DNA of 64,000 nucleotides from Siphonodentalium dalli (taxonomy: Eukaryota > Mollusca > Scaphopoda > Gadilida > Siphonodentaliidae), in the NCBI GenBank assembly GCA_032622095.1, contig CP136062.1, positions 16,995,739-17,059,738 of the forward strand, given 5' to 3'. The position numbers and the translations under genes were made by a program. This document shows, in pieces, positions 26,301-38,552 of this stretch. Every line of letters begins with the position of its first letter. The first letter of the stretch is position 1. A model generated the notes under the pieces. The model had not been told where the DNA came from, did not search any database, and saw only the letters and a program-made list of their open reading frames with translations.

Positions 26301-27095
26301 GAAGCTGTGTTGTCCGTACTGATCTCTTACAGGAATGGATGTCATCAAGAGCGATATGAAGCTGTGTGTAGTCCGTACTGATCTCTTACGGGAATGGATG
26401 TCATCAAGAGCGATATGAAGCTGTGTGTAGTCCGTACTGATCTCTTACGGGAATGGATGTCATCAAGAGCGATATGAAGCTGTGTGTAGTCCGTACTGAT
26501 CTCTTACGGGAATGGATGTTATCAAGAGCGATATGAAGCTGTGTGTAGTCCGTACTGATCTCTTACGGGAATGGATGTTATCAAGAGCGATATGAAGCTG
26601 TGTGTAGTCCGTACTGATCTCTTACAGGAATGGATGTCATCAAGAGCGATATGAAGCTGTGTGTAGTCCGTACTGATCTCTTATGGGAATGGATGTCATC
26701 AAGAGCGATATGAAGCTGTGTGTAGTCCGTACTGATCTCTTACAGGAATGGATGTCATCAAGAGCGATATGAAGCTGTGTGTAGTCCGTACTGATCTCTT
26801 ACGGGAATGGATGTCATCAAGAGCGATAAGAAGCTGTGTGTAGTCCGTACTGATCTCTTATGGGAATGGATGTCATCAAGAGCGATATGAAGCTGTGTGT
26901 AGTCCGTACTGATCTCTTATGGGAATGGATGTCATCAAGACCGATATGAAGCTGTGTGTAGTCCGTACTGATCTCTTACGGGAATGGATGTCATCAAGAC
27001 CGATATGAAGTTGTGTGTAGTCCGTACTGATCTCTTACAGGAATGGATGTTATAAAGAGCGATATGAAGCTGTGTTGTCCGTACTGATCTCTTAC
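20398..27095 (+). repeat. Higher-order block, copy 2
   Basis: Matches 13690-20210 variant by variant. The match ends just after TTATAAAGAG at 27050 (20165 in copy 1), where copy 1 goes on with GGATGTTATC and copy 2 with GGATATCATC. Confidence 0.88.
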
Positions 27096-27839
27096 GGGAA
27101 TGGATATCATCAAGAGCGATATGAAGCTGTGTGTAGTCCGTACTGATCTCTTATGGGAATGGATGTCATCAAGACCGATATGAAGCTGTGTGTAGTCCGT
27201 ACTGATCTCTTACAGGAATGGATGTTATAAAGAGCGATATGAAGCTGTGTGTAGTCCGTACTGATCTCTTACGGGAATGGATGTTATCAGGAGCGATATG
27301 AAGCTGTGTGTAGTCCGTACTGATCTCTTACGGGAATGGATGTCATCAAGAGCGATATGAAGCTGTGTGTAGTCCGTACTGATCTCTTACGGGAATGGAT
27401 GTTATCAAGAGCGATATGAAGCTGTGTGTAGTCCGTACTGATCTCTTACGGGAATGGATGTTATCAAGAGCGATATGAAGCTGTGTGTAGTCCGTACTGA
27501 TCTCTTACGGGAATGGATGTTATCAAGAGCGATATGAAGCTGTGTGTAGTCCGTACTGATCTCTTACGGGAATGGATGTCATCAAGAGCGATATGAAGCT
27601 GTGTGTAGTCCGTACTGATCTCTTATGGGAATGGATGTCATCAAGACCGATATGAAGCTGTGTGTAGTCCGTACTGATCTCTTACAGGAATGGATGTCAT
27701 CAAGAGCGATATGAAGCTGTGTGTAGTCCGTACTGATCTCTTATGGGAATGGATGTCATCAAGAGCGATATGAAGCTGTGTGTAGTCCGTACTGATCTCT
27801 TATGGGAATGGATGTCATCAAGACCGATATGAAGCTGTG

Positions 27840-30800
27840 TGTAGTCCGTACTGATCTCTTACAGGAATGGATGTTATAAAGAGCGATATGAAGCTGTGTT
27901 GTCCGTACTGATCTCTTACGGGAATGGATGTTATCAGGAGCGATATGAAGCTGTGTGTAGTCCGTACTGATCTCTTATGGGAATGGATGTTATCAGGAGC
28001 GATATGAAGCTGTGTGTAGTCCGTACTGATCTCTTACATGAATGGATGTCATCAAGAGCGATATGAAGCTGTGTGTAGTCCGTACTGATCTCTTACGGGA
28101 ATGGATGTTATCAAGAGCGATATGAAGCTGTGTGTAGTCCGTACTGATCTCTTACGGGAATGGATGTCATCAAGAGCGATATGAAGCTGTGTGTAGTCCG
28201 TACTGATCTCTTATGGGAATGGATGTCATCAAGAGCGATATGAAGCTGTGTGTAGTCCGTACTGATCTCTTACAGGAATGGATGTTATAAAGAGCGATAT
28301 GAAGCTGTGTTGTCCGTACTGATCTCTTACGGGAATGGATGTTATCAGGAGCGATATGAAGCTGTGTGTAGTCCGTACTGATCTCTTACGGGAATGGATG
28401 TTATCAGGAGCGATATGAAGCTGTGTGTAGTCCGTACTGATCTCTTACAGGAATGGATGTTATCAAGAGCGATATGAAGCTGTGTGTAGTCCGTACTGAT
28501 CTCTTACGGGAATGGATGTCATCAAGAGCGATATGAAGCTGTGTGTAGTCCGTACTGATCTCTTACGGGAATGGATGTCATCAAGAGCGATATGAAGCTG
28601 TGTGTAGTCCGTACTGATCTCTTACGGGAATGGATGTCATCAAGAGCGATTTGAAGCTGTGTGTAGTCCGTACTGATCTCTTACGGGAATGGATGTCATC
28701 AAGAGCGATATGAAGCTGTGTGTAGTCCGTACTGATCTCTTACGGGAATGGATGTCATCAAGAGCGATATGAAGCTGTGTGTAGTCCGTACTGATCTCTT
28801 ACGGGAATGGATGTCATCAAGAGCGATATGAAGCTGTGTGTAGTCCGTACTGATCTCTTACGGGAATGGATGTCATCAAGAGCGATATGAAGCTGTGTGT
28901 AGTCCGTACTGATCTCTTACGGGAATGGATGTCATCAAGAGCGATATGAAGCTGTGTGTAGTCCGTACTGATCTCTTACGGGAATGGATGTTATCAAGAG
29001 CGATATGAAGCTGTGTGTAGTCCGTACTGATCTCTTATGGGAATGGATGTCATCAAGAGCGATATGAAGCTGTGTGTAGTCCGTACTGATCTCTTACGGG
29101 AATGGATGTTATCAAGAGCGATATGAAGCTGTGTGTAGTCCGTACTGATCTCTTACGGGAATGGATGTCATCAAGAGCGATATGAAGCTGTGTGTAGTCC
29201 GTACTAATCTCTTACGGGAATGGATGTTATCAAGAGCGATATTAAGCTGTGTGTAGTCCGTACTGATCTCTTACGGGAATGGATGTCATCAAGAGCGATA
29301 TGAAGCTGTGTGTAGTCCGTACTGATCTCTTACGGGAATGGATGTTATCAAGAGCGATATGAAGCTGTGTGTAGTCCGTACTGATCTCTTATGGGAATGG
29401 ATGTCATCAAGAGCGATATGAAGCTGTGTGTAGTCCGTACTGATCTCTTATGAGAATGGATGTTATCAAGAGCGATATGAAGCTGTGTGTAGTCCGTACT
29501 GATCTCTTACGGGAATGGATGTTATCAAGAGCGATATGAAGCTGTGTGTAGTCCGTACTGATCTCTTACGGGAATGGATGTTATCAAGAGCGATATGAAG
29601 CTGTGTGTAGTCCGTACTGATCTCTTACAGGAATGGATGTCATCAAGAGCGATATGAAGCTGTGTGTAGTCCGTACTGATCTCTTATGGGAATGGATGTC
29701 ATCAAGAGCGATATGAAGCTGTGTGTAGTCCGTACTGATCTCTTACAGGAATGGATGTCATCAAGAGCGATATGAAGCTGTGTGTAGTCCGTACTGATCT
29801 CTTACAGGAATGGATGTTATAAAGAGCGATATGAAGCTGTGTTGTCCGTACTGATCTCTTACAGGAATGGATGTCATCAAGAGCGATATGAAGCTGTGTG
29901 TAGTCCGTACTGATCTCTTACAGGAATGGATGTTATAAAGAGCGATATGAAGCTGTGTTGTCCGTACTGATCTCTTACAGGAATGGATGTCATCAAGAGC
30001 GATATGAAGCTGTGTGTAGTCCGTACTGATCTCTTACGGGAATGGATGTCATCAAGAGCGATATGAAGCTGTGTGTAGTCCGTACTGATCTCTTACGGGA
30101 ATGGATGTCATCAAGAGCGATATGAAGCTGTGTGTAGTCCGTACTGATCTCTTACGGGAATGGATGTTATCAAGAGCGATATGAAGCTGTGTGTAGTCCG
30201 TACTGATCTCTTACGGGAATGGATGTTATCAAGAGCGATATGAAGCTGTGTGTAGTCCGTACTGATCTCTTACAGGAATGGATGTCATCAAGAGCGATAT
30301 GAAGCTGTGTGTAGTCCGTACTGATCTCTTATGGGAATGGATGTCATCAAGAGCGATATGAAGCTGTGTGTAGTCCGTACTGATCTCTTACAGGAATGGA
30401 TGTCATCAAGAGCGATATGAAGCTGTGTGTAGTCCGTACTGATCTCTTATGGGAATGGATGTCATCAAGACCGATATGAAGCTGTGTGTAGTCCGTACTG
30501 ATCTCTTACAGGAATGGATGTCATCAAGAGCGATATGAAGCTGTGTGTAGTCCGTACTGATCTCTTATGGGAATGGATGTCATCAAGAGCGATATGAAGC
30601 TGTGTGTAGTCCGTACTGATCTCTTATGGGAATGGATGTCATCAAGACCGATATGAAGCTGTGTGTAGTCCGTACTGATCTCTTACAGGAATGGATGTTA
30701 TAAAGAGCGATATGAAGCTGTGTTGTCCGTACTGATCTCTTACGGGAATGGATGTTATCAGGAGCGATATGAAGCTGTGTGTAGTCCGTACTGATCTCTT

Positions 30801-33800
30801 ATGGGAATGGATGTTATCAGGAGCGATATGAAGCTGTGTGTAGTCCGTACTGATCTCTTACATGAATGGATGTCATCAAGAGCGATATGAAGCTGTGTGT
30901 AGTCCGTACTGATCTCTTACGGGAATGGATGTTATCAAGAGCGATATGAAGCTGTGTGTAGTCCGTACTGATCTCTTACGGGAATGGATGTCATCAAGAG
31001 CGATATGAAGCTGTGTGTAGTCCGTACTGATCTCTTATGGGAATGGATGTCATCAAGAGCGATATGAAGCTGTGTGTAGTCCGTACTGATCTCTTACAGG
31101 AATGGATGTTATAAAGAGCGATATGAAGCTGTGTTGTCCGTACTGATCTCTTACGGGAATGGATGTTATCAGGAGCGATATGAAGCTGTGTGTAGTCCGT
31201 ACTGATCTCTTACGGGAATGGATGTTATCAGGAGCGATATGAAGCTGTGTGTAGTCCGTACTGATCTCTTACAGGAATGGATGTTATCAAGAGCGATATG
31301 AAGCTGTGTGTAGTCCGTACTGATCTCTTACGGGAATGGATGTCATCAAGAGCGATATGAAGCTGTGTGTAGTCCGTACTGATCTCTTACGGGAATGGAT
31401 GTCATCAAGAGCGATATGAAGCTGTGTGTAGTCCGTACTGATCTCTTACGGGAATGGATGTCATCAAGAGCGATTTGAAGCTGTGTGTAGTCCGTACTGA
31501 TCTCTTACGGGAATGGATGTCATCAAGAGCGATATGAAGCTGTGTGTAGTCCGTACTGATCTCTTACGGGAATGGATGTCATCAAGAGCGATATGAAGCT
31601 GTGTGTAGTCCGTACTGATCTCTTACGGGAATGGATGTCATCAAGAGCGATATGAAGCTGTGTGTAGTCCGTACTGATCTCTTACGGGAATGGATGTCAT
31701 CAAGAGCGATATGAAGCTGTGTGTAGTCCGTACTGATCTCTTACGGGAATGGATGTCATCAAGAGCGATATGAAGCTGTGTGTAGTCCGTACTGATCTCT
31801 TACGGGAATGGATGTTATCAAGAGCGATATGAAGCTGTGTGTAGTCCGTACTGATCTCTTATGGGAATGGATGTCATCAAGAGCGATATGAAGCTGTGTG
31901 TAGTCCGTACTGATCTCTTACGGGAATGGATGTTATCAAGAGCGATATGAAGCTGTGTGTAGTCCGTACTGATCTCTTACGGGAATGGATGTCATCAAGA
32001 GCGATATGAAGCTGTGTGTAGTCCGTACTAATCTCTTACGGGAATGGATGTTATCAAGAGCGATATTAAGCTGTGTGTAGTCCGTACTGATCTCTTACGG
32101 GAATGGATGTCATCAAGAGCGATATGAAGCTGTGTGTAGTCCGTACTGATCTCTTACGGGAATGGATGTTATCAAGAGCGATATGAAGCTGTGTGTAGTC
32201 CGTACTGATCTCTTATGGGAATGGATGTCATCAAGAGCGATATGAAGCTGTGTGTAGTCCGTACTGATCTCTTATGAGAATGGATGTTATCAAGAGCGAT
32301 ATGAAGCTGTGTGTAGTCCGTACTGATCTCTTACGGGAATGTCATCAAGAGCGATATGAAGCTGTGTGTAGTCCGTACTGATCTCTTACGGGAATGGATG
32401 TTATCAAGAGCGATATGAAGCTGTGTGTAGTCCGTACTGATCTCTTACGGGAATGGATGTTATCAAGAGCGATATGAAGCTGTGTGTAGTCCGTACTGAT
32501 CTCTTACGGGAATGGATGTCATCAAGAGCGATATGAAGCTGTGTGTAGTCCGTACTGATCTCTTACGGGAATAGATGTTATCACGAGCGATATGAAGCTG
32601 TGTGTAGTCCGTACAGATCTCTTACGGGAATGGATGTTATCAAGAGCGATATGAAGCTGTGTGTAGTCCGTACTGATCTCTTACGGGAATGGATGTCATC
32701 AAGAGCGATATGAAGCTGTGTGTAGTCCGTACTGATCTCTTACGGGAATGGATGTCATCAAGAGCGATATGAAGCTATGTGTAGTCCGTACTGATCTCTT
32801 ACGGGAATGGATGTTATCAAGAGTGATATGAAGCTGTGTGTAGTCCGTACTGATCTCTTACGGGAATGGATGTTATCAAGAGCGATATGAAGCTGTGTGT
32901 AGTCCGTACTGATCTCTTACGGGAATGGATGTCATCAAGAGCGATATGAAGCTGTGTGTAGTCCGTACTGATCTCTTACGGGAATGGATGTTATCAAGAG
33001 CGATATGAAGCTGTGTGTAGTCCGTACTGATCTCTTACGGGAATGGCTGTTATCAAGAGCGATATGAAGCTGTGTGTAGTCCGTACTGATCTCTTACGGG
33101 AATGGATGTCATCAAGAGCGATATGAAGCTGTGTGTAGTCCGTACTGATCTCTTACGGGAATGGATGTTATCAAGAGCGATATGAAGCTGTGTGTAGTCC
33201 GTACTGATCTCTTACGGGAATGGATGTCATCAAGAGCGATATGAAGCTGTGTGTAGTCCGTACTGATCTCTTACGGGAATGGATGTTATCAAGAGCGATA
33301 TGAAGCTGTGTGTAGTCCGTACTGATCTCTTACGGGAATGGATGTTATCAATAGCGATATGAAGCTGTGTGTAGTCCGTACTGATCTCTTACGGGAATGG
33401 ATGTTATCAAGAGCGATATGAAGCTGTGTGTAGTCCGTACTGATCTCTTACGGGAATGGATGTTATCAAGAGCGATATGAAGCTGTGTGTAGTCCGTACT
33501 GATCTCTTACGGGAATGGATGTCATCAAGAGCGATATGAAGCTGTGTGTAGTCCGTACTGATCTCTTACGGGAATGGATGTTATCAAGAGCGATATGAAG
33601 CTGTGTGTAGTCCGTACTGATCTCTTACGGGAATGTTATCAAGAGCGATATGAAGCTGTGTGTAGTCCGTACTGATCTCTTACGGGAATGGATGTTATCA
33701 AGAGCGATATGAAGCTGTGTGTAGTCCGTACTGATCTCTTACGGGAATGGATGTTATCAAGAGCGATATGAAGCTGTGTGTAGTCCGTACTGATCTCTTA

Positions 33801-36800
33801 CGGGAATGGATGTTATCAAGAGCGATATGAAGCTGTGTGTAGTCCGTACTGATCTCTTACGGGAATGGATGTTATCATGAGCGATATGAAGCTGTGTGTA
33901 GTCCGTACTGATCTCTTACGGGAATGGATGTCATCAAGAGCGATATGAAGCTGTGTGTAGTCCGTACTGATCTCTTACGGGAATGGATGTCATCAAGAGC
34001 GATATGAAGCTGTGTGTAGTCCGTACTGATCTCTTACGGGAATGGATGTTATCAAGAGCGATATGAAGCTGTGTGTAGTCCGTACTGATCTCTTACGGGA
34101 ATGGATGTTATCAAGAGCGATATGAAGCTGTGTGTAGTCCGTACTGATCTCTTACGGGAATGGATGTCAACAAGAGCGATATGAAGCTGTGTGTAGTCCG
34201 TACTGATCTCTTACGGGAATGGATGTTATCAAGAGCGATATGAAGCTGTGTGTAGTCCGTACTGATCTCTTACGGGAATGGATGTTATCAAGAGCGATAT
34301 GAAGCTGTGTGTAGTCCGTACTGATCTCTTACGGGAATGGATGTTATCAAGAGCGATATGAAGCTGTGTGTAGTCCGTACTGATCTCTTACGGGAATGGA
34401 TGTTATCAAGAGCGATATGAAGCTGTGTGTAGTCCGTACTGATCTCTTACGGGAATGGATGTCATCAAGAGCGATATGAAGCTGTGTGTAGTCCGTACTG
34501 ATCTCTTACGGGAATGGATGTTATCAAGAGCGATATGAAGCTGTGTGTAGTCCGTACTGATCTCTTACGGGAATGTTATCAAGAGCGATATGAAGCTGTG
34601 TGTAGTCCGTACTGATCTCTTACGGGAATGGATGTTATCAAGAGCGATATGAAGCTGTGTGTAGTACGTACTGATCTCTTACGGGAATGGATGTTATCAA
34701 GAGCGATATGAAGCTGTGTGTAGTCCGTACTGATCTCTTACGGGAATGGATGTTATCAAGAGCGATATGAAGCTGTGTGTAGTCCGTACTGATCTCTTAC
34801 GGGAATGGATGTTATCACGAGCGATATGAAGCTGTGTGTAGTCCGTACTGATCTCTTACGGGAATGGATGTCATCAAGAGCGATATGAAGCTGTGTGTAG
34901 TCCGTACTGATCTCTTACGGGAATGGATGTCATCAAGAGCGATATGAAGCTGTGTGTAGTCCGTACTGATCTCTTACGGGAATGGATGTCATCAAGAGCG
35001 ATATGAAGCTGTGTGTAGTCCGTACTGATCTCTTACGGGAATGGATGTCATCAAGAGCGATATGAAGCTGTGTGTAGTCCGTACTGATCTCTTACGGGAA
35101 TGGATGTCATCAAGAGCGATATGAAGCTGTGTGTAGTCCGTACTGATCTCTTACGGGAATGGATGTTATCAAGAGCGATATGAAGCTGTGTGTAGTCCGT
35201 ACTGATCTCTTATGGGAATGGATGTCATCAAGAGCGATATGAAGCTGTGTGTAGTCCGTACTGATCTCTTACGGGAATGGATGTTATCAAGAGCGATATG
35301 AAGCTGTGTGTAGTCCGTACTGATCTCTTACGGGAATGGATGTCATCAAGAGCGATATGAAGCTGTGTGTAGTCCGTACTAATCTCTTACGGGAATGGAT
35401 GTTATCAAGAGCGATATTAAGCTGTGTGTAGTCCGTACTGATCTCTTACGGGAATGGATGTCATCAAGAGCGATATGAAGCTGTGTGTAGTCCGTACTGA
35501 TCTCTTACGGGAATGGATGTTATCAAGAGCGATATGAAGCTGTGTGTAGTCCGTACTGATCTCTTATGGGAATGGATGTCATCAAGAGCGATATGAAGCT
35601 GTGTGTAGTCCGTACTGATCTCTTATGAGAATGGATGTTATCAAGAGCGATATGAAGCTGTGTGTAGTCCGTACTGATCTCTTACGGGAATGTCATCAAG
35701 AGCGATATGAAGCTGTGTGTAGTCCGTACTGATCTCTTACGGGAATGGATGTTATCAAGAGCGATATGAAGCTGTGTGTAGTCCGTACTGATCTCTTACG
35801 GGAATGGATGTTATCAAGAGCGATATGAAGCTGTGTGTAGTCCGTACTGATCTCTTACGGGAATGGATGTCATCAAGAGCGATATGAAGCTGTGTGTAGT
35901 TCGTACTGATCTCTTACGAGAATAGATGTTATCACGAGCGATATGAAGCTGTGTGTAGTCCGTACAGATCTCTTACGGGAATGGATGTTATCAAGAGCGA
36001 TATGAAGCTGTGTGTAGTCCGTACTGATCTCTTACGGGAATGGATGTCATCAAGAGCGATATGAAGCTGTGTGTAGTCCGTACTGATCTCTTACGGGAAT
36101 GGATGTCATCAAGAGCGATATGAAGCTATGTGTAGTCCGTACTGATCTCTTACGGGAATGGATGTTATCAAGAGTGATATGAAGCTGTGTGTAGTCCGTA
36201 CTGATCTCTTACGGGAATGGATGTTATCAAGAGCGATATGAAGCTGTGTGTAGTCCGTACTGATCTCTTACGGGAATGGATGTCATCAAGAGCGATATGA
36301 AGCTGTGTGTAGTCCGTACTGATCTCTTACGGGAATGGATGTTATCAAGAGCGATATGAAGCTGTGTGTAGTCCGTACTGATCTCTTACGGGAATGGCTG
36401 TTATCAAGAGCGATATGAAGCTGTGTGTAGTCCGTACTGATCTCTTACGGGAATGGATGTCATCAAGAGCGATATGAAGCTGTGTGTAGTCCGTACTGAT
36501 CTCTTACGGGAATGGATGTTATCAAGAGCGATATGAAGCTGTGTGTAGTCCGTACTGATCTCTTACGGGAATGGATGTCATCAAGAGCGATATGAAGCTG
36601 TGTGTAGTCCGTACTGATCTCTTACGGGAATGGATGTTATCAAGAGCGATATGAAGCTGTGTGTAGTCCGTACTGATCTCTTACGGGAATGGATGTTATC
36701 AAGAGCGATATGAAGCTGTGTGTAGTCCGTACTGATCTCTTACGGGAATGGATGTCAACAAGAGCGATATGAAGCTGTGTGTAGTCCGTACTGATCTCTT

Positions 36801-38550
36801 ACGGGAATGGATGTTATCAAGAGCGATATGAAGCTGTGTGTAGTCCGTACTGATCTCTTACGGGAATGGATGTTATCAAGAGCGATATGAAGCTGTGTGT
36901 AGTCCGTACTGATCTCTTACGGGAATGGATGTTATCAAGAGCGATATGAAGCTGTGTGTAGTCCGTACTGATCTCTTACGGGAATGGATGTTATCAAGAG
37001 CGATATGAAGCTGTGTGTAGTCCGTACTGATCTCTTACGGGAATGGATGTCATCAAGAGCGATATGAAGCTGTGTGTAGTCCGTACTGATCTCTTACGGG
37101 AATGGATGTTATCAAGAGCGATATGAAGCTGTGTGTAGTCCGTACTGATCTCTTACGGGAATGTTATCAAGAGCGATATGAAGCTGTGTGTAGTCCGTAC
37201 TGATCTCTTACGGGAATGGATGTTATCAAGAGCGATATGAAGCTGTGTGTAGTACGTACTGATCTCTTACGGGAATGGATGTTATCAAGAGCGATATGAA
37301 GCTGTGTGTAGTCCGTACTGATCTCTTACGGGAATGGATGTTATCAAGAGCGATATGAAGCTGTGTGTAGTCCGTACTGATCTCTTACGGGAATGGATGT
37401 TATCACGAGCGATATGAAGCTGTGTGTAGTCCGTACTGATCTCTTACGGGAATGGATGTCATCAAGAGCGATATGAAGCTGTGTGTAGTCCGTACTGATC
37501 TCTTACGGGAATGGATGTCATCAAGAGCGATATGAAGCTGTGTGTAGTCCGTACTGATCTCTTACGGGAATGGATGTTATCAAGAGCGATATGAAGCTGT
37601 GTGTAGTCCGTACTGATCTCTTACGGGAATGGATGTTATCAAGAGCGATATGAAGCTGTGTGTAGTCCGTACTGATCTCTTACGGGAATGGATGTCAACA
37701 AGAGCGATATGAAGCTGTGTGTAGTCCGTACTTATCTCTTACGGGAATGGATGTTATCAAGAGCGATATGAAGCTGTGTGTAGTCCGTACTGATCTCTTA
37801 CGGGAATGGATGTTATCAAGAGCGATATGAAGCTGTGTGTAGTCCGTACTGATCTCTTACGGGAATGGATGTTATCAAGAGCGATATGAAGCTGTGTGTA
37901 GTCCGTACTGATCTCTTACGGGAATGGATGTCATCAAGATCGATATGAAGCTGTGTGTAGTCCGTACTGATCTCTTACGGGAATGGATGTCATCAAGAGC
38001 GATATGAAGCTGTGTGTAGTCCGTACTGATCTCTTACGGGAATGGATGTCATCAAGAGCGATATGAAGCTGTGTGTAGTCCGTACTGATCTCTTACGGGA
38101 ATGGATGTTATCAAGAGCGATATGAAGCTGTGTGTAGTCCGTACTGATCTCTTACGGGAATGGATGTTATCAAGAGCGATATGAAGCTGTGTGTAGTCCG
38201 TACTGATCTCTTACGGGAATGGATGTTATCAAGAGCGATATGAAGCTGTGTGTAGTCCGTACTGATCTCTTACGGGAATGGATGTCATCAAGAGCGATTT
38301 GAAGCTGTGTGTAGTCCGTACTGATCTCTTACGGGAATGGATGTCATCAAGAGCGATATGAAGCTGTGTGTAGTCCGTACTGATCTCTTACGGGAATGGA
38401 TGTCATCAAGAGCGATATGAAGCTGTGTGTAGTCCGTACTGATCTCTTACGGGAATGGATGTCATCAAGAGCGATATGAAGCTGTGTGTAGTCCGTACTG
38501 ATCTCTTACGGGAATGGATGTTATCAAGAGCGATATGAAGCTGTGTGTAG
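27840..38550 (+). repeat. Shorter higher-order duplications in the right third of the satellite
   Basis: Three further offsets are visible. 2824 bp: CTTACATGAATGG near 28036 and 30860, GTACTAATCT at 29201 and 32025. 3351 bp: GTACTAATCT at 32025 and 35376, ATAGATGTTATCACGAG at 32571 and 35922. 2588 bp: GTAGTACGTA at 34661 and 37249. The blocks overlap, so several rounds of duplication are implied. Confidence 0.8.
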
Positions 38551-38552
38551 TT

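Larger units (their letters stand above)
10121..38550 (+). repeat. 59-bp satellite array, about 480 copies
   Basis: The monomer is GTCCGTACTGATCTCTTACG then GGAATGGATGTTATCAAGAG then CGATATGAAGCTGTGTGTA. The array spans 28.4 kb without interruption. Length variants are 55 bp (loss of GATG, giving GGGAATGTCATC or GGGAATGTTATC, e.g. about 15391, 16275, 22099, 32335, 33630) and 57 bp (GTGTTGTCCG, paired with TTATAAAGAG, e.g. about 19284, 26169, 29818). Common base variants are TTATC/TCATC, TACGGG/TATGGG/TACAGG/TATTGG, AAGAG/AGGAG, and AAGACCG or AAGATCG. CCGTA and TACGG within each monomer form a 5-bp stem with a 9-base loop. Since 59 is not a multiple of three, no long reading frame persists. 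The first and last monomers are canonical, so both edges are sharp. Confidence 0.98.

Noticed and set aside
10121-38550. CRISPR-like array
   Set aside because: The 59-bp monomers are contiguous with no unique spacers, and the context is clearly eukaryotic.
10121-38550. Hammerhead ribozyme satellite
   Set aside because: The monomer has GTACTGATCTC but not the CTGATGA and GAAA core elements needed for a hammerhead.
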